Shown piece after piece: positions 12,198 to 32,025 of a stretch of 64,000 nucleotides of DNA (position 1 is its first letter; each line of letters starts with the position of its first letter). The translations under genes and the position numbers were made by a program. Source of the stretch: Paguma larvata (Eukaryota > Chordata > Mammalia > Carnivora > Viverridae); NCBI GenBank assembly GCA_030068075.1, contig CM057825.1:122733239-122797238 (forward strand), in the 5' to 3' direction. The notes beneath the pieces are model-generated. The model was not told the DNA's origin, made no database searches, and worked only from the letters and a program-made list of their open reading frames with translations.

Positions 12198-12402
12198 GGC
12201 GCCCAGGTGGCTCAGCCAGTTAAGCGTTCGACTCTTCAGCTCAGGTCACAATTTCAAGGTTCATGAGATCGAGCTCCGAGTTGGGCTCCATCCTGATGGT
12301 GCAAAACCTGCTTGGGATTCTCTCTTTCTCTCTCCCTCTCTCTCTTTCTCTGTCCCTCCCCTCCTCATGATCTCTCAAATAAATAAATGTTTAAAAAATA
12401 TG
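12198..12402 (+). mobile_element. Carnivore tRNA-Lys SINE
   Basis: It starts 'GGGGCGCCCAGGTGGCTCAG' and ends in an AATAAATAAATG tail. With the two preceding reverse elements it makes a three-SINE cluster in the intron between exons 10 and 11. Confidence 0.9.
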
Positions 12403-12703
12403 CTTCAAATGGTTAGTATTACGTGTATTTTACCACGATAAAAAAAGTTACGAAATGCGTAACTGTGGAGGAATTTGGACGGGGCGGGAGCTCCGCGCCC
12501 GTGCAGCCCACCCGGCCCGCTGCAGTTCCCGGAGCGCCGGCTCTCAGCAGCCGCTCTGCAGCCGCAACCCCGCCGGCCAGTCAGCGCCCGTAACCCTGCT
12601 TTCCCTGAACGCGCTCCTCCCGGCGCGGCGCCGTGCCTTCACGGCTGCCAGGGCGAGCTGGGCCCGCCCGGGGTGAGACCGCCTCTCCTCCGCATCTTTC
12701 CAG

Positions 12704-12881
12704 GCCGTTCTGGATGTCCATGGCGGCGGCTCCAGCTTTGAGCATTCTGGACACGTCTCGGTGGGGCCCACCTCCCTCAACTACTCCGTGAGCGGCCGCC
12801 ACCGGGCCGGGCGCCTGGAGCTCGCCGGCGGGAGCGAACATGACAGCGCGACCCTGCTGCAGGCCGGGCTGCAGACGCACG
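12704..12881 (+). CDS. Exon 11 candidate, intact
   Basis: The acceptor CGCATCTTTCCAG and donor GTAAGG are both good. The 178 bases are open: 'AVLDVHGGGSSFEHSGHVSV', 'PTSLNYSVSGRHRAGRLELA' and 'SATLLQAGLQTH'. This is the exon with the clearest apolipoprotein-B-like strand pattern, and NYS is a potential glycosylation site. Confidence 0.65.
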
Positions 12882-15994
<3,113 letters not shown>

Positions 15995-16453
15995 TGACGC
16001 CTGCGGGCTGTGTGGCCCGGGGCGGTTCCTCGCCATCTCTGTGCCCTGAGACTCCTCTGGAAATGGGAACATCACTGTACTGATAGCTGGGGTTGGGAGG
16101 ATGGAGAGTTAGACCAGTCATGCCTGGTAGAGCAGGTGCTTGAGAAGCTTCTGCTGCCGCGGTGACGCTAGGTCGCCATCATCACCGCCTCCGGGTCACA
16201 CGTCAGGGTGTACACCACCTGCCCGAGGTCAGAGAGCAAGCGGGCAGCATAAGGGACCCGGGCCGGCCGCCGGGCCCCTTCCCACGATGCCCTCCCGCCT
16301 CTGGGAAGAATCCGCTGTGACCCCGCGAATGGGGTCAGGCTCCGGCCACCGTCACTTGGCAGCACAGAGTCGTCTTTCCTGGCTGGGCCCGCCGGCTGAC
16401 CCGCGAGTCACCAGCACATTCCGGAAGCCTCATTCACAGCCTCTTGTTTCTAG

Positions 16454-16882
<429 letters not shown>

Positions 16883-17878
16883 TGAGCGGCTCTCTGCCTC
16901 TCCGGCGGGCCCTTCGTGAAGAGAGGGATGCGTGGGGGGAGAGATCAGCTGAGCCTCCGCCGTGTCCTGACCTCTAACCCCCAGTGCCTCCTCGACCCCT
17001 CCCCACAGCCCCACTGCACAGATGCGCAAGGGAAGGCTCAGAGACGCAAAGCAACTGCCCAAGGTCACACAGCTCTTAAAATAACCGTGACCTTTGGGGG
17101 CAGGACACGGATGAGAAGTTCCTGGTCTCACAAACTAAATGCATCCCGGGCCTCAAATGCAAATCAGTAATTCTCATAGCTCTTCAGTCTGGGGACCTGC
17201 TGGGTGCCTGGCCTGGTGCTCTGTGGCCTCATGCACGTGTGAAGTCGGGGGGCCACCAGGCTCCAGCACTCATACCAGGTCGCTTGAGGGGGGTGAGTAA
17301 GCCGCCTGTGAGCCGTTCTGACCAGTAGTTGTCACTGAGGGGTGAGTTTGCCCGCCCAGGGGCGTTTGGCCACGTTCTGGGGAACTTTCTGGTTGTTGTA
17401 GCTAGGAAGCTACTGGCTTCTGGCGGGCGGAGGCCAGAGAGGCTGCTACATGCACAGGTCAGCCCACAGCCATGAGTGACACCACGGGGTGGCCGAGCCA
17501 CCCTGGGCAGCAGTGAGCTCCCGGGCCTGGCGGGGCCACTGGGGAAAACGTGCCGTGTGCACACGGCCGCCGGGAGCAAGCCCGGTTTAAAATCCCGCTG
17601 TCCGGACCGTGCAGAGGCCTCCACTGGTCAAGCCCGGGGGGCCCGCAGAAGTCACTCAGCCTGGGACCGCTGTAGCTCCTTATGTGGAGGGGAAAACTGA
17701 GGCTCAGAAAGAGCAACTGAGGAACTTTCCCAACCTTCCAGAACGGGGCAGAGGCCCGGCGGGGATTGAAAGGCGTGTCACCTGGTTCCCAGGCTGAGGC
17801 CCTGCGGGTTCACAGGTCTCCAGCCCAGCCGTGGGCGCCCTCGTGACGGCCTCAGACACGCTCTTTCCTTCCTTCCAG

Positions 17879-17960
17879 CAAAGAGCTGCAGCTCTCGGGC
17901 CGGCACCGCGTCCCCAGCCTCCTGGGCTGCTGCCCCAGCAGAGCCTCAGCCTCAGCCGAG
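17879..17960 (+). CDS. Exon 14 candidate, intact
   Basis: A strong pyrimidine tract (TTTCCTTCCTTCCAG) precedes 'KELQLSGRHRVPSLLGCCPS' and 'RASASAE'; GTAACT follows. The phase joins exons 13 and 15 without a break. Confidence 0.6.
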
Positions 17961-19229
17961 GTAACTGTGCCCAGCCGGCCCTGAGCCCTGACTGCTTCCA
18001 GATGCCCTGCCGAGGTGGGAGGGGGCCCTGCCGGGGAGGGTAACCGGCCACATGTGTCCGCAGGCCCGCGGCAGGCCCCGGGGGGCTGCCCTCAGGAACC
18101 CCTGGCTCCGGCTTTCTCAAACACCCCCCGGCTAACATTCCTGGGCCAGGCCCCCAGCCCCCAGCTGAGCCCACAAGAGCCCAGGGAGCCGGGAGGCCAG
18201 CCCGCCCGGTGCCCGGTGCCTGGCACCGCCCCAGCCGGCCCGGTGCGCTCCCGGCAGCTGGCTTGAGTCGCACGGGCCCTTGGAGCTGAGCCGGCCCCGC
18301 CTCCCGGGTGCCCCATCGTTGTCGTGCCCAGGCTCGCTGCACGTCTTCCTGCCGTTGTCCGTGAATCCTCTTCCACCCGAGACCCCCAGGACAGCCCCTG
18401 GTCATGCATCTAGCCTGCGTGTGGCATTTGGGGGTCCAGGCTGGCCTGCCCCCCTCCCTCCATTACCGTTACCTCTTTCCCTGTCTGCAACTCTTTACCG
18501 AATAGGAGCTTCTGGAGGGCACCCCCGGCCCCCAGCCCAGTGCATCGTAGGTGCCCCGAGAAAGATGTCAACTGACAGAATGAGTGACCGGTTGTTACAT
18601 TTGCCCACTGGTCACGTCACCATCCTGCCAGCTACCCGGTTTTGTCAACTGCCTTCCGTGCCCGGGGCTCTGCCGCCTCTGTTTGCGGAGCCCCTACAGT
18701 GCGCCAGCCCTGCCCGGGTGCGCTCACACAACGTTAGTGTTCCCCAAGCTTCGCCGCAGCTGCACGGTCAGTCAGGGGCCCCCGTCTTTATTCAGCACAC
18801 TGTCCAACCTGTAGAAGAGTTACTGTGGGACAGCGAACATTCCCCCGCTGTTAGCATCCACCACAGCTCTGCTGACGGTTCCGTGTTACAGGTATTTATA
18901 TGTTCTCACACACACAGGTCCACTTTCTGCTGCGCCGTTAGGAGGTGGTAGAGACATGTTTCTGGACACGTCAGGCCTCTTTTCTCCTAAATAGTTCCGC
19001 GAGTGTTTCCTCTTCCTGCTTTCTTATATGACCCGCGGGTAAGTACAGAACTCAGGGATTTAACTGGAGGTGGTAATGTTATTATTTAATATATAGTCCG
19101 TGATAAAACTCCCTAGTTGTCCCAATAATGTTCTTTCTGGCTGGTTTTTTTTTTTTTGTTTTTAGTTTGTTTTAGTTCTAGGACACTCTGCAGGACCCCC
19201 CGGGGTTCTTTGTTGTTCTTTTTGATTTC

Positions 19230-19412
19230 TTCATCTAGAACAGAGGTCTGCAGAGCTTAAGAGGCAGATAGTAAATATTTTGGCCTTTAAACCAGTGTGG
19301 TCTCTGTCGGAATGCTCCAACACCATCACTGTGACAAAACAGCAGCCTTGGACGATATGTAAATAAGTGGGCGTGGCTGTGTTACAATAAAACTTTATTT
19401 ACAAAATCAAGT
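19230..19412 (+). mobile_element. hAT-type DNA transposon relic, copy 2
   Basis: It contains 'AGGCAGATAGTAAATATTTT', 'GGGCGTGGCTGTGTTACAAT' and 'AAAACTTTATTTACAAAATC', the diagnostic body of the element also found near 7,447 and 28,170. Confidence 0.75.
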
Positions 19413-19857
19413 GGTGAGCCAGACTCGGCCCCAGGCGGACCCATGATCGAGAAAGTCTTCTCGCGCCCAGTACCTATTTCCCCACCAATATTTTGACTGT
19501 TAAACTTCGCGGACCCTGGAAAATCAGAGCAGGTGTACCGCGACCACCCCGCCCGCCCAAGGCCTAGGTTCCCTCAGTCCTGTGTCGCTCGCCCTGCTTG
19601 CCCACATAGCTCTCCGTCCGGCTGGGCTTTTGACGCACTTCAAAGTAGGTCGCAGATACCGATCGACGTCCCCCCAAGCAGGAGAAGTCCCGCGTGGACA
19701 CCTGTGGAGTGTCCAGGCCCTTATTTTGCAAAAATCCTCCGTCGGGATTTGTCGGATTCTTTGTTCAAGACAAGATTCGGGTTGAACGTTTTTACAGGGG
19801 TACTACTGATCTCCGGAGCCCTTTAAAAATACCAGTTTAAAAAAAAATACCAGTTTA

Positions 19858-20068
19858 GGGGCGCCTGGGCGGCTCAGTCTGTTGAGCATCCAACTCTTGA
19901 TTTCGGCTCAGGTCCTGGTCCTGGGGGCGTGGGATGGAGCCCCACGTCGGGCTCTGCACTGAGCGTGGAGCCTGCTTAGGGTTCTCTCTCTCTCTCCCTC
20001 TGCCCTCCACCCCTGCTTACATGCAGGCATGCACCCTCTCTCTCTTGAAGAAAAAAATTTTAAAAATA
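19858..20068 (+). mobile_element. Carnivore tRNA-Lys SINE
   Basis: It starts 'GGGGCGCCTGGGCGGCTCAG' and runs through a CT-rich region to an A-rich tail 'GAAGAAAAAAATTTTAAAAA'. Confidence 0.9.
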
Positions 20069-20620
20069 CCATTTCTCCGCCCTGTTCCCAGAGGTGGTGT
20101 TTTCACAGGCTGTAGGCAGGGACCCAGAACCGGTCTCTGGGGCTGGGCCCCGCGTGGCGCCGGCGCGGAGCCGGTCTGGAAGACAGCACATCATTCCGTA
20201 CACTTCCACATCAACACGTGAGTAAAAGCATCAGCACCCTAACTGACCAGGTCAGAACGCAGAGACAGGCGGTCAGGGAACCAGCCAGAGGCCATCGCCC
20301 CGTGTGACGCAGCGCCCTGCGCTAGACCGCCCCCTGCTGTCCTGCCCACAACAGCCCTGCACCCGGAGTTCCTGCCCCGTGGTCCCGGGCCAGTAGCCGC
20401 CTCAGGTCGGTGTTCCGGCGTGAAGGGCTTGGAGAGGTGGTCGTCATGGTCACACCTGCTGGCCCAGACCGAGGCTCGGGACCCTCGTTTCGCCAGAACT
20501 CATCCGGTCCAGGGAGCTGTGGGCGTCTTGGGCCGGAGCCTGCGGCCCGGAGCCGGTCTGTCTGAATATTCCATCAGAAACCAGTGACCCGCCGGCTCCC
20601 CCGCTCTTCCTCCGCCCCAG

Positions 20621-20758
20621 CTCCGCTTCTCCGAGCACAGGGCCGCGAGCGCCGTTGCCTTGGCGGTGGAGGAGCGCCTCTTCCACGCAGGCACCAGGCT
20701 GGTGGCCGCGAAGGCCAGTCTCAGCAACGTCATCCGGCTGGAACACACCTTCCCCCAG
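20621..20758 (+). CDS. Exon 15 candidate, intact
   Basis: The acceptor CTCTTCCTCCGCCCCAG precedes 'LRFSEHRAASAVALAVEERL', 'FHAGTRLVAAKASLSNVIRL' and 'EHTFPQ'; the donor is GTGCTT. It has 46 whole codons, phase 0 at both ends, which fits exons 14 and 16. Confidence 0.6.
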
Positions 20759-25012
<4,254 letters not shown>

Positions 25013-25789
25013 TGAGGGTCTTGGGGGTTGGCGAGCTGCATGGCTGAGCTCCACGCCGGGGTTGGGGGAAGGGGGGAGGTTCTGCTGGTCTCTCACTGTG
25101 AAGGACCCTCCAGAATCACAGATTGCTGAAATTCGGGACCCCAGGTAGTCCTTTGTTCATTCATTCCTTTATCAGTACCTCACTGAGCACCTACTGCATG
25201 CCAGGCAGTGTTGGAGGTATACAGTCATGCATTCGAAGAGCTTCCAGGCATGTCTGATTCATCACTTCTATGCTCGCTTGTTTGGTCAGAAACTGCAGGG
25301 GGTTTGGGCAGAGTGGCCAGACTCTTCAACCAGCTGGGCGGCCTTGGGCAGCTCGTGGACTGTACCTGAGCCTCAGTTTTTTCAGCGGTGAAATGGAAGA
25401 CAGTAGACCAGAGTATGTGGACAGTGGGTGGTGTGTGCCAGGCCAGAGACCCTGTCTAAAGTTCAAGCAAATGCCTGAGGAAAAAAATTAAGAGTCCTGA
25501 TAAACACCATGGAAAAAGCAGAGAGGAGGCTGAGATAGAGACTAATTAGATGGGGTGGTCAGTGAGGGCCTCCTGGAGGAAGTGGCTCGTCGGCGAGGAC
25601 CCACAGATGAGAGGGAGCCACCTTGTCCCACGCTGGCAGAATAGCATTCTGGGGGTGGAGTAGCCAAGTGCAAAGGCCCTGAGGTGGGAACAGGCTGGGG
25701 TGCTTCAGGAAGAGCCGAGGCAATTAGGTTGGGACAGAGTAAGTGACAGGAGAGATCAGCTGAGGACGCGAACCTTAGGCGGCTCGGGC

Positions 25790-26035
25790 TGTCCTAACAA
25801 AACCCTGCAGGCTAGGTGGCTTCTGTTGCTTAAAATAGAAAAATTTATTTCTGCTACTTCCAGAGGCTGCAAGTCCGGGATCAGGGTGCCAGCTTGGTCA
25901 GGTTCTGGTGCGAGCTGTCGTGCTGGCTTGCGGCCTTCTGTGTCCTCGCGCTCTGCAGCCTCTCCTCACGGGAGCGCTGATGCCACCATGAGGCCCGCCT
26001 CCTAATGCCATCGCAGTGGGGCTTCGGCTTCGGTG
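25790..26035 (+). repeat. Mammalian interspersed repeat, unclassified
   Basis: 'GGCTGTCCTAACAAAACCCT', 'GGTGGCTTCTGTTGCTTAAA' and 'AGAGGCTGCAAGTCCGGGAT' match the same old repeat as at 13,015-13,375. It lies in the intron 24,983-26,422, where no exon was found. Confidence 0.5.
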
Positions 26036-26287
26036 GGCAGATGCGGGGAGCGGGGCGCACAGTGAGCCCAGAGCGGCCCCAGAGGCCCTGAGCTGGGGCT
26101 CCCATTTCCTTCTGGAAACGACAAATCTGGGTGTTGGGAATGAGGTCTCTTCCATCTAAACACTTGCAGCCTCCTCGTCTGGGCGTGGCTCTGAGCTTCT
26201 GGGCGTGGCTCTGAGCACTCGCAGACTCTGGGTGGGGGCGGGAGCAGGAACTTGTCTCCTGCTCCCCCCTTCATCCCCTACAGTGGT

Positions 26288-26352
26288 GGGCAGGGGGCCA
26301 CCCTCCCCCCTCTACCCTCCCCCCTCTACCCTCCCCCTCTCTCCTCCCCCAC
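26288..26352 (+). repeat. Pyrimidine-rich short repeats
   Basis: Repeats of CCTCCCCCCTCTAC and CCTCCCC run for about 65 bases before exon 19. Confidence 0.7.
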
Positions 26353-26422
26353 CTGCAGCGCACACACAGAGGGAGAGCATCGGCCTCTCCTCTGCCCCAC
26401 CCTCTCACCAGCCTGTCTCCAG

Positions 26423-26542
26423 GCAGGTGCAGCTGGCCTGGGACAGAGGGCAGCCCGTGACCTTGCACCTCTCACCCGGACCGACAGTTCCTCGGGGTAC
26501 GGTACCATCTGGGACGGCTGCCTGGCCACCTCCCTGGGGCAG
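26423..26542 (+). pseudogene. Exon 19 candidate with frameshift
   Basis: The acceptor AGCCTGTCTCCAG precedes 'QVQLAWDRGQPVTLHLS'; the continuation 'DSSSGYGTIWDGCLATSLGQ' is in another frame before GTATGT. A one-base loss near 26,470-26,485 is implied. It is the only lesion seen in the right half of the locus. Confidence 0.5.
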
Positions 26543-26625
26543 GTATGTGCTGGCGGGACTGCCAGGTGGAGTACGGGGCTTTCCCTAACTCTGGGCCCAG
26601 AGTCACCTACTCGTCCTCCTGTCAG

Positions 26626-26754
26626 TTCCAGGACGCCTGGGGCCTGAGCGCCCTCAGGGCCTGTGGGGCCTTAACGCAGACGCGGGCCGTGTTCAGCCAG
26701 CAGCTCCATCTGTCCTGGGACCGACGCCGGGTGCAGCAGAACCTGACCTACGAG
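26626..26754 (+). CDS. Exon 20 candidate, intact
   Basis: The acceptor CGTCCTCCTGTCAG precedes 'FQDAWGLSALRACGALTQTR', 'AVFSQQLHLSWDRRRVQQNL' and 'TYE'; the donor is GTGAGG. It has 43 codons in phase 0, with NLT as a glycosylation site. Confidence 0.65.
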
Positions 26755-27376
26755 GTGAGGCCTGGAAAGCCGGGTCCCAGGCAGGTAACCCACAGGGCTG
26801 CCATAGAAGCCGCGTGGTCCTGGGTGCAAGCGCCAGCTGTGCTGCGGGACCACGAGTGGCCTGTGTTGCTACAGGAGCCTTGGCGTGCTCATCTGTAAGA
26901 TGGGCGTAGTAATCCTTCCCTGACTGGGGTGTAGTGACAGCTCTCTGGGAGGCGAGGAAGGCAAGGCACCCAGCACGAGGTGCTCACAGGGCAGACGAGG
27001 GGAGGAGCTGGTGACACCAGTGGGCTTTTGGGGGGCGGAGCTCAGGTTCCTGGAGGCGTCGGGGTTGGGGTCTTCCTGGCATCACTGCACAACCGGGGCG
27101 GGGATTGGGCTGTGGAGAAATGGGGACACCTAGCCCTGAAGGCCAGCCTTGCTCCTTCTGGGGTCTCGCACCCTGGGCTCTGGGTCCCCGAGGCCCCGTG
27201 CCCTTGGTGCAAACACCCCGCCCGGTGTGTACGTGTCTGCCTCGGCTGCCTAGGGCCCTCGGTGTGGGACTTCCGGCCCCTGCTCCCCTCTCGAGGGTCT
27301 CGCACCACAGCCGGCCGTGGCCACGCCCTCGTCCAACGGGATGAGCCCCTGCCTCACCTGCGCCCTCTCCTTCCAG

Positions 27377-27538
27377 AAGCGCAGGCCGTCCCGCCCAGAC
27401 AAGATCCGCGCAGAGGCCACGCTGGCGCACATCCCCGCTGCCTCCTGCGGTGCCCAGAGCTTCCGGGGAGTGGTGGAGACCGACTACACCCACCGGCTGC
27501 AGCATTCCCTGCACCTGGGGCTCTGCGGCCTGCCCACG
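27377..27538 (+). CDS. Exon 21 candidate, intact
   Basis: The acceptor CCCTCTCCTTCCAG precedes 'KRRPSRPDKIRAEATLAHIP', 'AASCGAQSFRGVVETDYTHR' and 'LQHSLHLGLCGLPT'; the donor is GTGAGT. Phase 0 at both ends, 54 codons. The alternating pattern and the two cysteines match the rest of the locus. Confidence 0.65.
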
Positions 27539-27854
27539 GTGAGTCTGTCCCAGGGAAGGGGCGCAGGGACCCATGGAGGGAGGGCGAGGAGAGACGGCCG
27601 CATCGGCAGAGGGCAGGGGTGCGTGTGAGGGAGCTGGGTGCCAGCACTGCCATCTGTCGGCTGGTTGGCCACAGGCAGGGTCCATACTTTGAGTGGGTCC
27701 CAGCCTGTAGGGGGACTGTGAAGTTTAATAGATGTGACACAGGACGACGCTTGACCGTAAATGAAAGCTACTCTTAGCCTTGCTGTCGTTAGAGGTGTTG
27801 GGACCCCTTTCTCCCAACGTTCAGCCTGGGTTTGCTAGCTGGTCGATTGATCTT

Positions 27855-28175
27855 TCTGCCCGTCCACCTGCCATCCAGCCGTCCATCCACCTCTTCACCC
27901 ACCCTCCTGTCCATTTGTCCATCTGTCCATCCATCCACCTACTTGCTTACCATCCTGTCCGTCCATCCATTCACCCACCCACTCACCTGTTCTCCTGTCT
28001 GTCCATCCAGCCATCCATCCACCTCCTCACCCACTCTCCTGTCCATCTGTCCATTCATCTATCTATCCACCCACCCACACACCCGCCTACTCGCTTAACA
28101 TCCTGTCCATCCATCCATCCACCTACCCACTCACCTACCTTCCTGTCTGTCCATCCATCCATCTTCCATCCATCC
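27855..28175 (+). repeat. Degenerate CCAT/CCAC tetranucleotide array
   Basis: About 320 bases of CCATCCATCCACC-like repeats with CTGT variants fill the intron after exon 21. It is an imperfect microsatellite; it has no spaced identical repeats and is not a CRISPR array. Confidence 0.9.
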
Positions 28176-28376
28176 CAGGGTCAGGCTTTTTCATAAAGGG
28201 CCAGATGGCAAACATTTTAGCTTTTCAAGCCATCTGGTCTCTGTTACAGTTACTCAACTTTGCTGTCATAACATGTGTGTAAACAGAAGGGTGTGGCCAC
28301 GTCCCAGGACAAACTTATTTACAAGAACAAGCCGCAAGCCCCATTTGGCCCTTGAGCCAGTTTGCCAACCCCAGTG
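28176..28376 (+). mobile_element. hAT-type DNA transposon relic, copy 3
   Basis: It begins 'AGGGTCAGGCTTTTTCATAA' and ends 'CCAGTTTGCCAACCCC', with the same body words ('ATTTACAAGAACAAGC', 'TTTGGCCC') as the other two copies. Confidence 0.75.
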
Positions 28377-29007
28377 ATTCGTTCATTCAGAGAGCACTTG
28401 TGGATTTTACCTACTCAAGACCCCATTCTAGGTGCAGGGACAAGACCGGTGAGGGGGACAGCCCAGGTGCCCTACCCCCTGGAGCTCACATGCCAGCGGG
28501 TGGCAAAAGTTAAAACAAACAAGAGGCATAATAAGTACTAAGGTGCGATGAATGCTTTAAAGGAAGGAAGCAGGGAGAGAGGACACGGGATTGCAGGGGG
28601 CCTCACTGGCAAGTGCAAACTCTGTACGGGGAAGAGCTAGTGCAAAGGCCCTGTGGCCAGATGTGCTACGGTATTTGAGGAACATGGGGCAGCCATTAGA
28701 GAGCAGGGAGGCAAGCTTGAGATGATCCTCTGACCCGTGGGCCAGGCCGAGAAGGCCAGCTTTTCTTCTCAGCACAGTGAGAAGGCAGAGAGTTTTCAGC
28801 AAGGGGAAATGACTGATTTGCATTTTTAGAGGTTGGTCCAGCTACCAAGTGGAGGAAGGACTGTGGGCTGGGGCTGAACCGGAAAAGGGAGACCCAAAAG
28901 GAAGGGAGACCCAAAAGGCTCCAGTGACCGCCCTGGTGGTCTGGTGGGGAGAAGCAGCTGCTGCCCCTGTGCCCCCCTGACCGCCAGCCCCCACCCTCCT
29001 GTCCCAG

Positions 29008-29111
29008 GCGCTCTCGGTCTCTGGGGAGCACACCCTGGGGCACGGTGAGCTCCTGCTGCGTTCCCACTGCCAGCTGGGCCTCCGACGGCGGACTTCTCGG
29101 GGGATCTGGAG
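29008..29111 (+). CDS. Exon 22 candidate, intact
   Basis: The acceptor CACCCTCCTGTCCCAG precedes 'ALSVSGEHTLGHGELLLRSH' and 'CQLGLRRRTSRGIW'; GTGGGT follows. It starts in phase 0 and ends with AG of a split codon. Confidence 0.55.
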
Positions 29112-30117
29112 GTGGGTGGCCGGGTCAGGGCTGCCCCGCCTGTGGGAGGATGCTTTCTCCCCCTCCGGCCGCCGCGGCCGCCACCGCCGGACGGCCCTGC
29201 CACCTGGCGGCCACTGTCAGAACTGCAGGCTGGCACTCGGGGACCAGAGCTTCCCTGGGAGTGGGACCCTCCGGGCCTATCCCCAGCCGAGACAAAGTGG
29301 CTCCTCCCCTCCCCCAACATGTGGCCCTTGCTGTAACCCGGAGGCAGTGGCTGGACTGTCTGGGTTTGAATCCCAGCCTTGCCTCTTCCTGACGCTTGCT
29401 CCTTCTCTCTGCCTCATCTTCCCTCCTGGAAAGTAGGGAGTGATAATCGCACCTACCCTGCCTCCCTGAGATTAGTACCGCGAGGACTGGATACGTTCAT
29501 ACGTGTACATCACTTAGCGCAGCACCTGACAGGAAGCAGCCACTAAGTCCTGGCGAGTATCAGAGTGGCCCAGGGCTCTTGCCCTCGTTCGGCCCGCGAC
29601 GGGAAGGGAGGACGGAGCGGAGGTGTGCCCCAAGCCCGAGTGATCTGGGGAAGGGACCTCTCCGAGCCGTGTCCCCTCGGTCTGTCAGCACCCTCTCCCT
29701 CCGCCCACTTAGCACAGGCACACAGTGGGTGCTCCGTCACTGTCGCCAGCTGCCCGCCTCTGCGTCTCCCTGGCCGAGCGAACTCCACTTCACGACTTTC
29801 CTCTTCTGGCCTCTGTCGTCTCCTCTGTCCAATGGGAACAAATCCCACCTCCCCCGCAGCGTGGTCTACCCGGTGCGCACGCACAGTAGGGGCTCGCGAG
29901 GTGGGTGGTTGCTTCCGGCGTCCGGAGCTGGGGGGTTCTGGTGAGGGATGCTCTTGGTTCCAGGACACAGGGCCGCCGGGTCCCCAAAGGTTCCGACAGT
30001 GCCGAGGAACCCAGAGGTGGCCCCGTAGCGTGCGGACCCATCCTGGGGCCCCGTCGCCGGCCCCGAGAACCTCCTATTCGCCCCCCAGGCCCCCAGCCTG
30101 TCCCTCTGTGCCCGCAG

Positions 30118-30175
30118 TCCGCTGCGGCAGCTGTTGGGTCCCAGGTGCAGGCACAGCTGGAGAGGAGGATCTGAG
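30118..30175 (+). CDS. Exon 23 candidate (weak)
   Basis: The acceptor CTCTGTGCCCGCAG and donor GTGTGG flank 58 bases whose phases fit exons 22 and 24 ('PLRQLLGPRCRHSWRGGSE'). Another frame reads 'SAAAAVGSQVQAQLERRI' then stops and looks more like an amphipathic helix, so the frame is uncertain. Confidence 0.35.
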
Positions 30176-30322
30176 GTGTGGACGCCTACGTGAAACCTTC
30201 CGGCGCCTGGTGGGTAGACTGCGCCGGGGTGTGGGGGACATGCGTGGGGAACGGGTGGCCGTGTGTGGAGACAGCCCCTTCCCCCCCCACCCCCCGGAGT
30301 CCATCCTGTGCCCTCGCACTGA

Positions 30323-31112
<790 letters not shown>

Positions 31113-31907
31113 ACCCCGTATCAACCACGGAGATGAATGGAAAAGGAAACACAAGGGTCCAAAATTCTTGAGATGCCATGAGGTGTCTAAGTGGGAGATG
31201 ATGACAACAATGCAGGCCTACCTCAAGAGGAAAAATCTCTGAGAAAGCACCTAACCCTCCACATAAAGGAGTCAGAACGAGAAGAAGAAACGAACCGCAA
31301 AGACAGCAGAAGATTTCAATGAAATCAGAAGCTCATCACGGGAAAGGACAAACAGCACTGCTGCACCTTGAGCCACACCTATCCCCCCTCCCCCACAAAG
31401 GAAGACTAAAGGAAAAGCGGAAATGAAAGAAGTGAAAGAATGACAGACATCACAGATATACAAAGGATTCTCACAGAATATCATGAAAAATTACATCCCA
31501 TCAAATTGGCCCATCAGGAAGACATGCATCAAACCCTAGAGGCATCCCCTCCAAAAGTGAACCTGAAAGAAATAGAAAATCTGAACAGACTGATGAAGAG
31601 CAATCAAATCCAATCCGTCCTCAACAAATTCCCAACAAACACAAGTCCAGGATCAGACGGCTTCAGAGCCGAATCCTTTCAACCATTCAGAGTTAATATC
31701 TATTCTGAAACTATTCCAAACTATGAACGTGGAAGGCAAGTTTCCCAATTCCTTCTTTGAGGACAACATTACCCTGATACCTAACCAAAATAAGAGAGTA
31801 CAAAACAATAACAAAACAACAGGCCAATATCTCCGATGAACACAGATATGATAACTGACAAGAAAGCATTTCCAATCCAAATCCAACAATGCATTTAAAA
31901 AGTTATT
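31113..31907 (+). mobile_element. LINE-1 ORF2 fragment in copy A
   Basis: It reads in diverged form the LINE-1 ORF2 stretch between the endonuclease and reverse transcriptase, for example 'TDITDIQRILTEYHEKLHPI', 'ENLNRLMKSNQIQSVLNKFP' and 'TSPGSDGF'. It starts in mid-element at the junction, and the same fragment continues 670 bases further left in copy B. Stops and shifts make it non-functional. Confidence 0.85.
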
Positions 31908-32025
31908 TACCTCAGGTTTCTGAGTGGCTCAGTCACTTAAGCATCTGACTCTTGGTTGGGGCTCAGTTCACGCTCTCACACTTCTGGAGTTCAAGCCCCG
32001 CAGTGGGCTCTGCGCTGAAAGAAAA
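31908..32025 (+). mobile_element. Partial carnivore SINE in copy A
   Basis: 'TTTCTGAGTGGCTCAGTCAC' and 'TTCAAGCCCCGCAGTGGGCT' are a diverged SINE body without a clear tail. It is in the same place in copy B (61,848), so it was present before the duplication. Confidence 0.75.

Larger units (their letters stand above)
17961..20620 (+). other. Intron 14
   Basis: No exon was found. It holds the hAT relic near 19,230 and a SINE at 19,858; the remainder shows nothing I can name. Confidence 0.5.

Noticed and set aside
27855..28175. Regular repeats that could suggest a CRISPR array
   Set aside because: They are contiguous degenerate tetranucleotides without spacers, in a mammalian genome.
31440..31760. 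Open frame of 106 codons
   Set aside because: It is LINE-1 ORF2 debris, repeated at 61,381, not a host gene.
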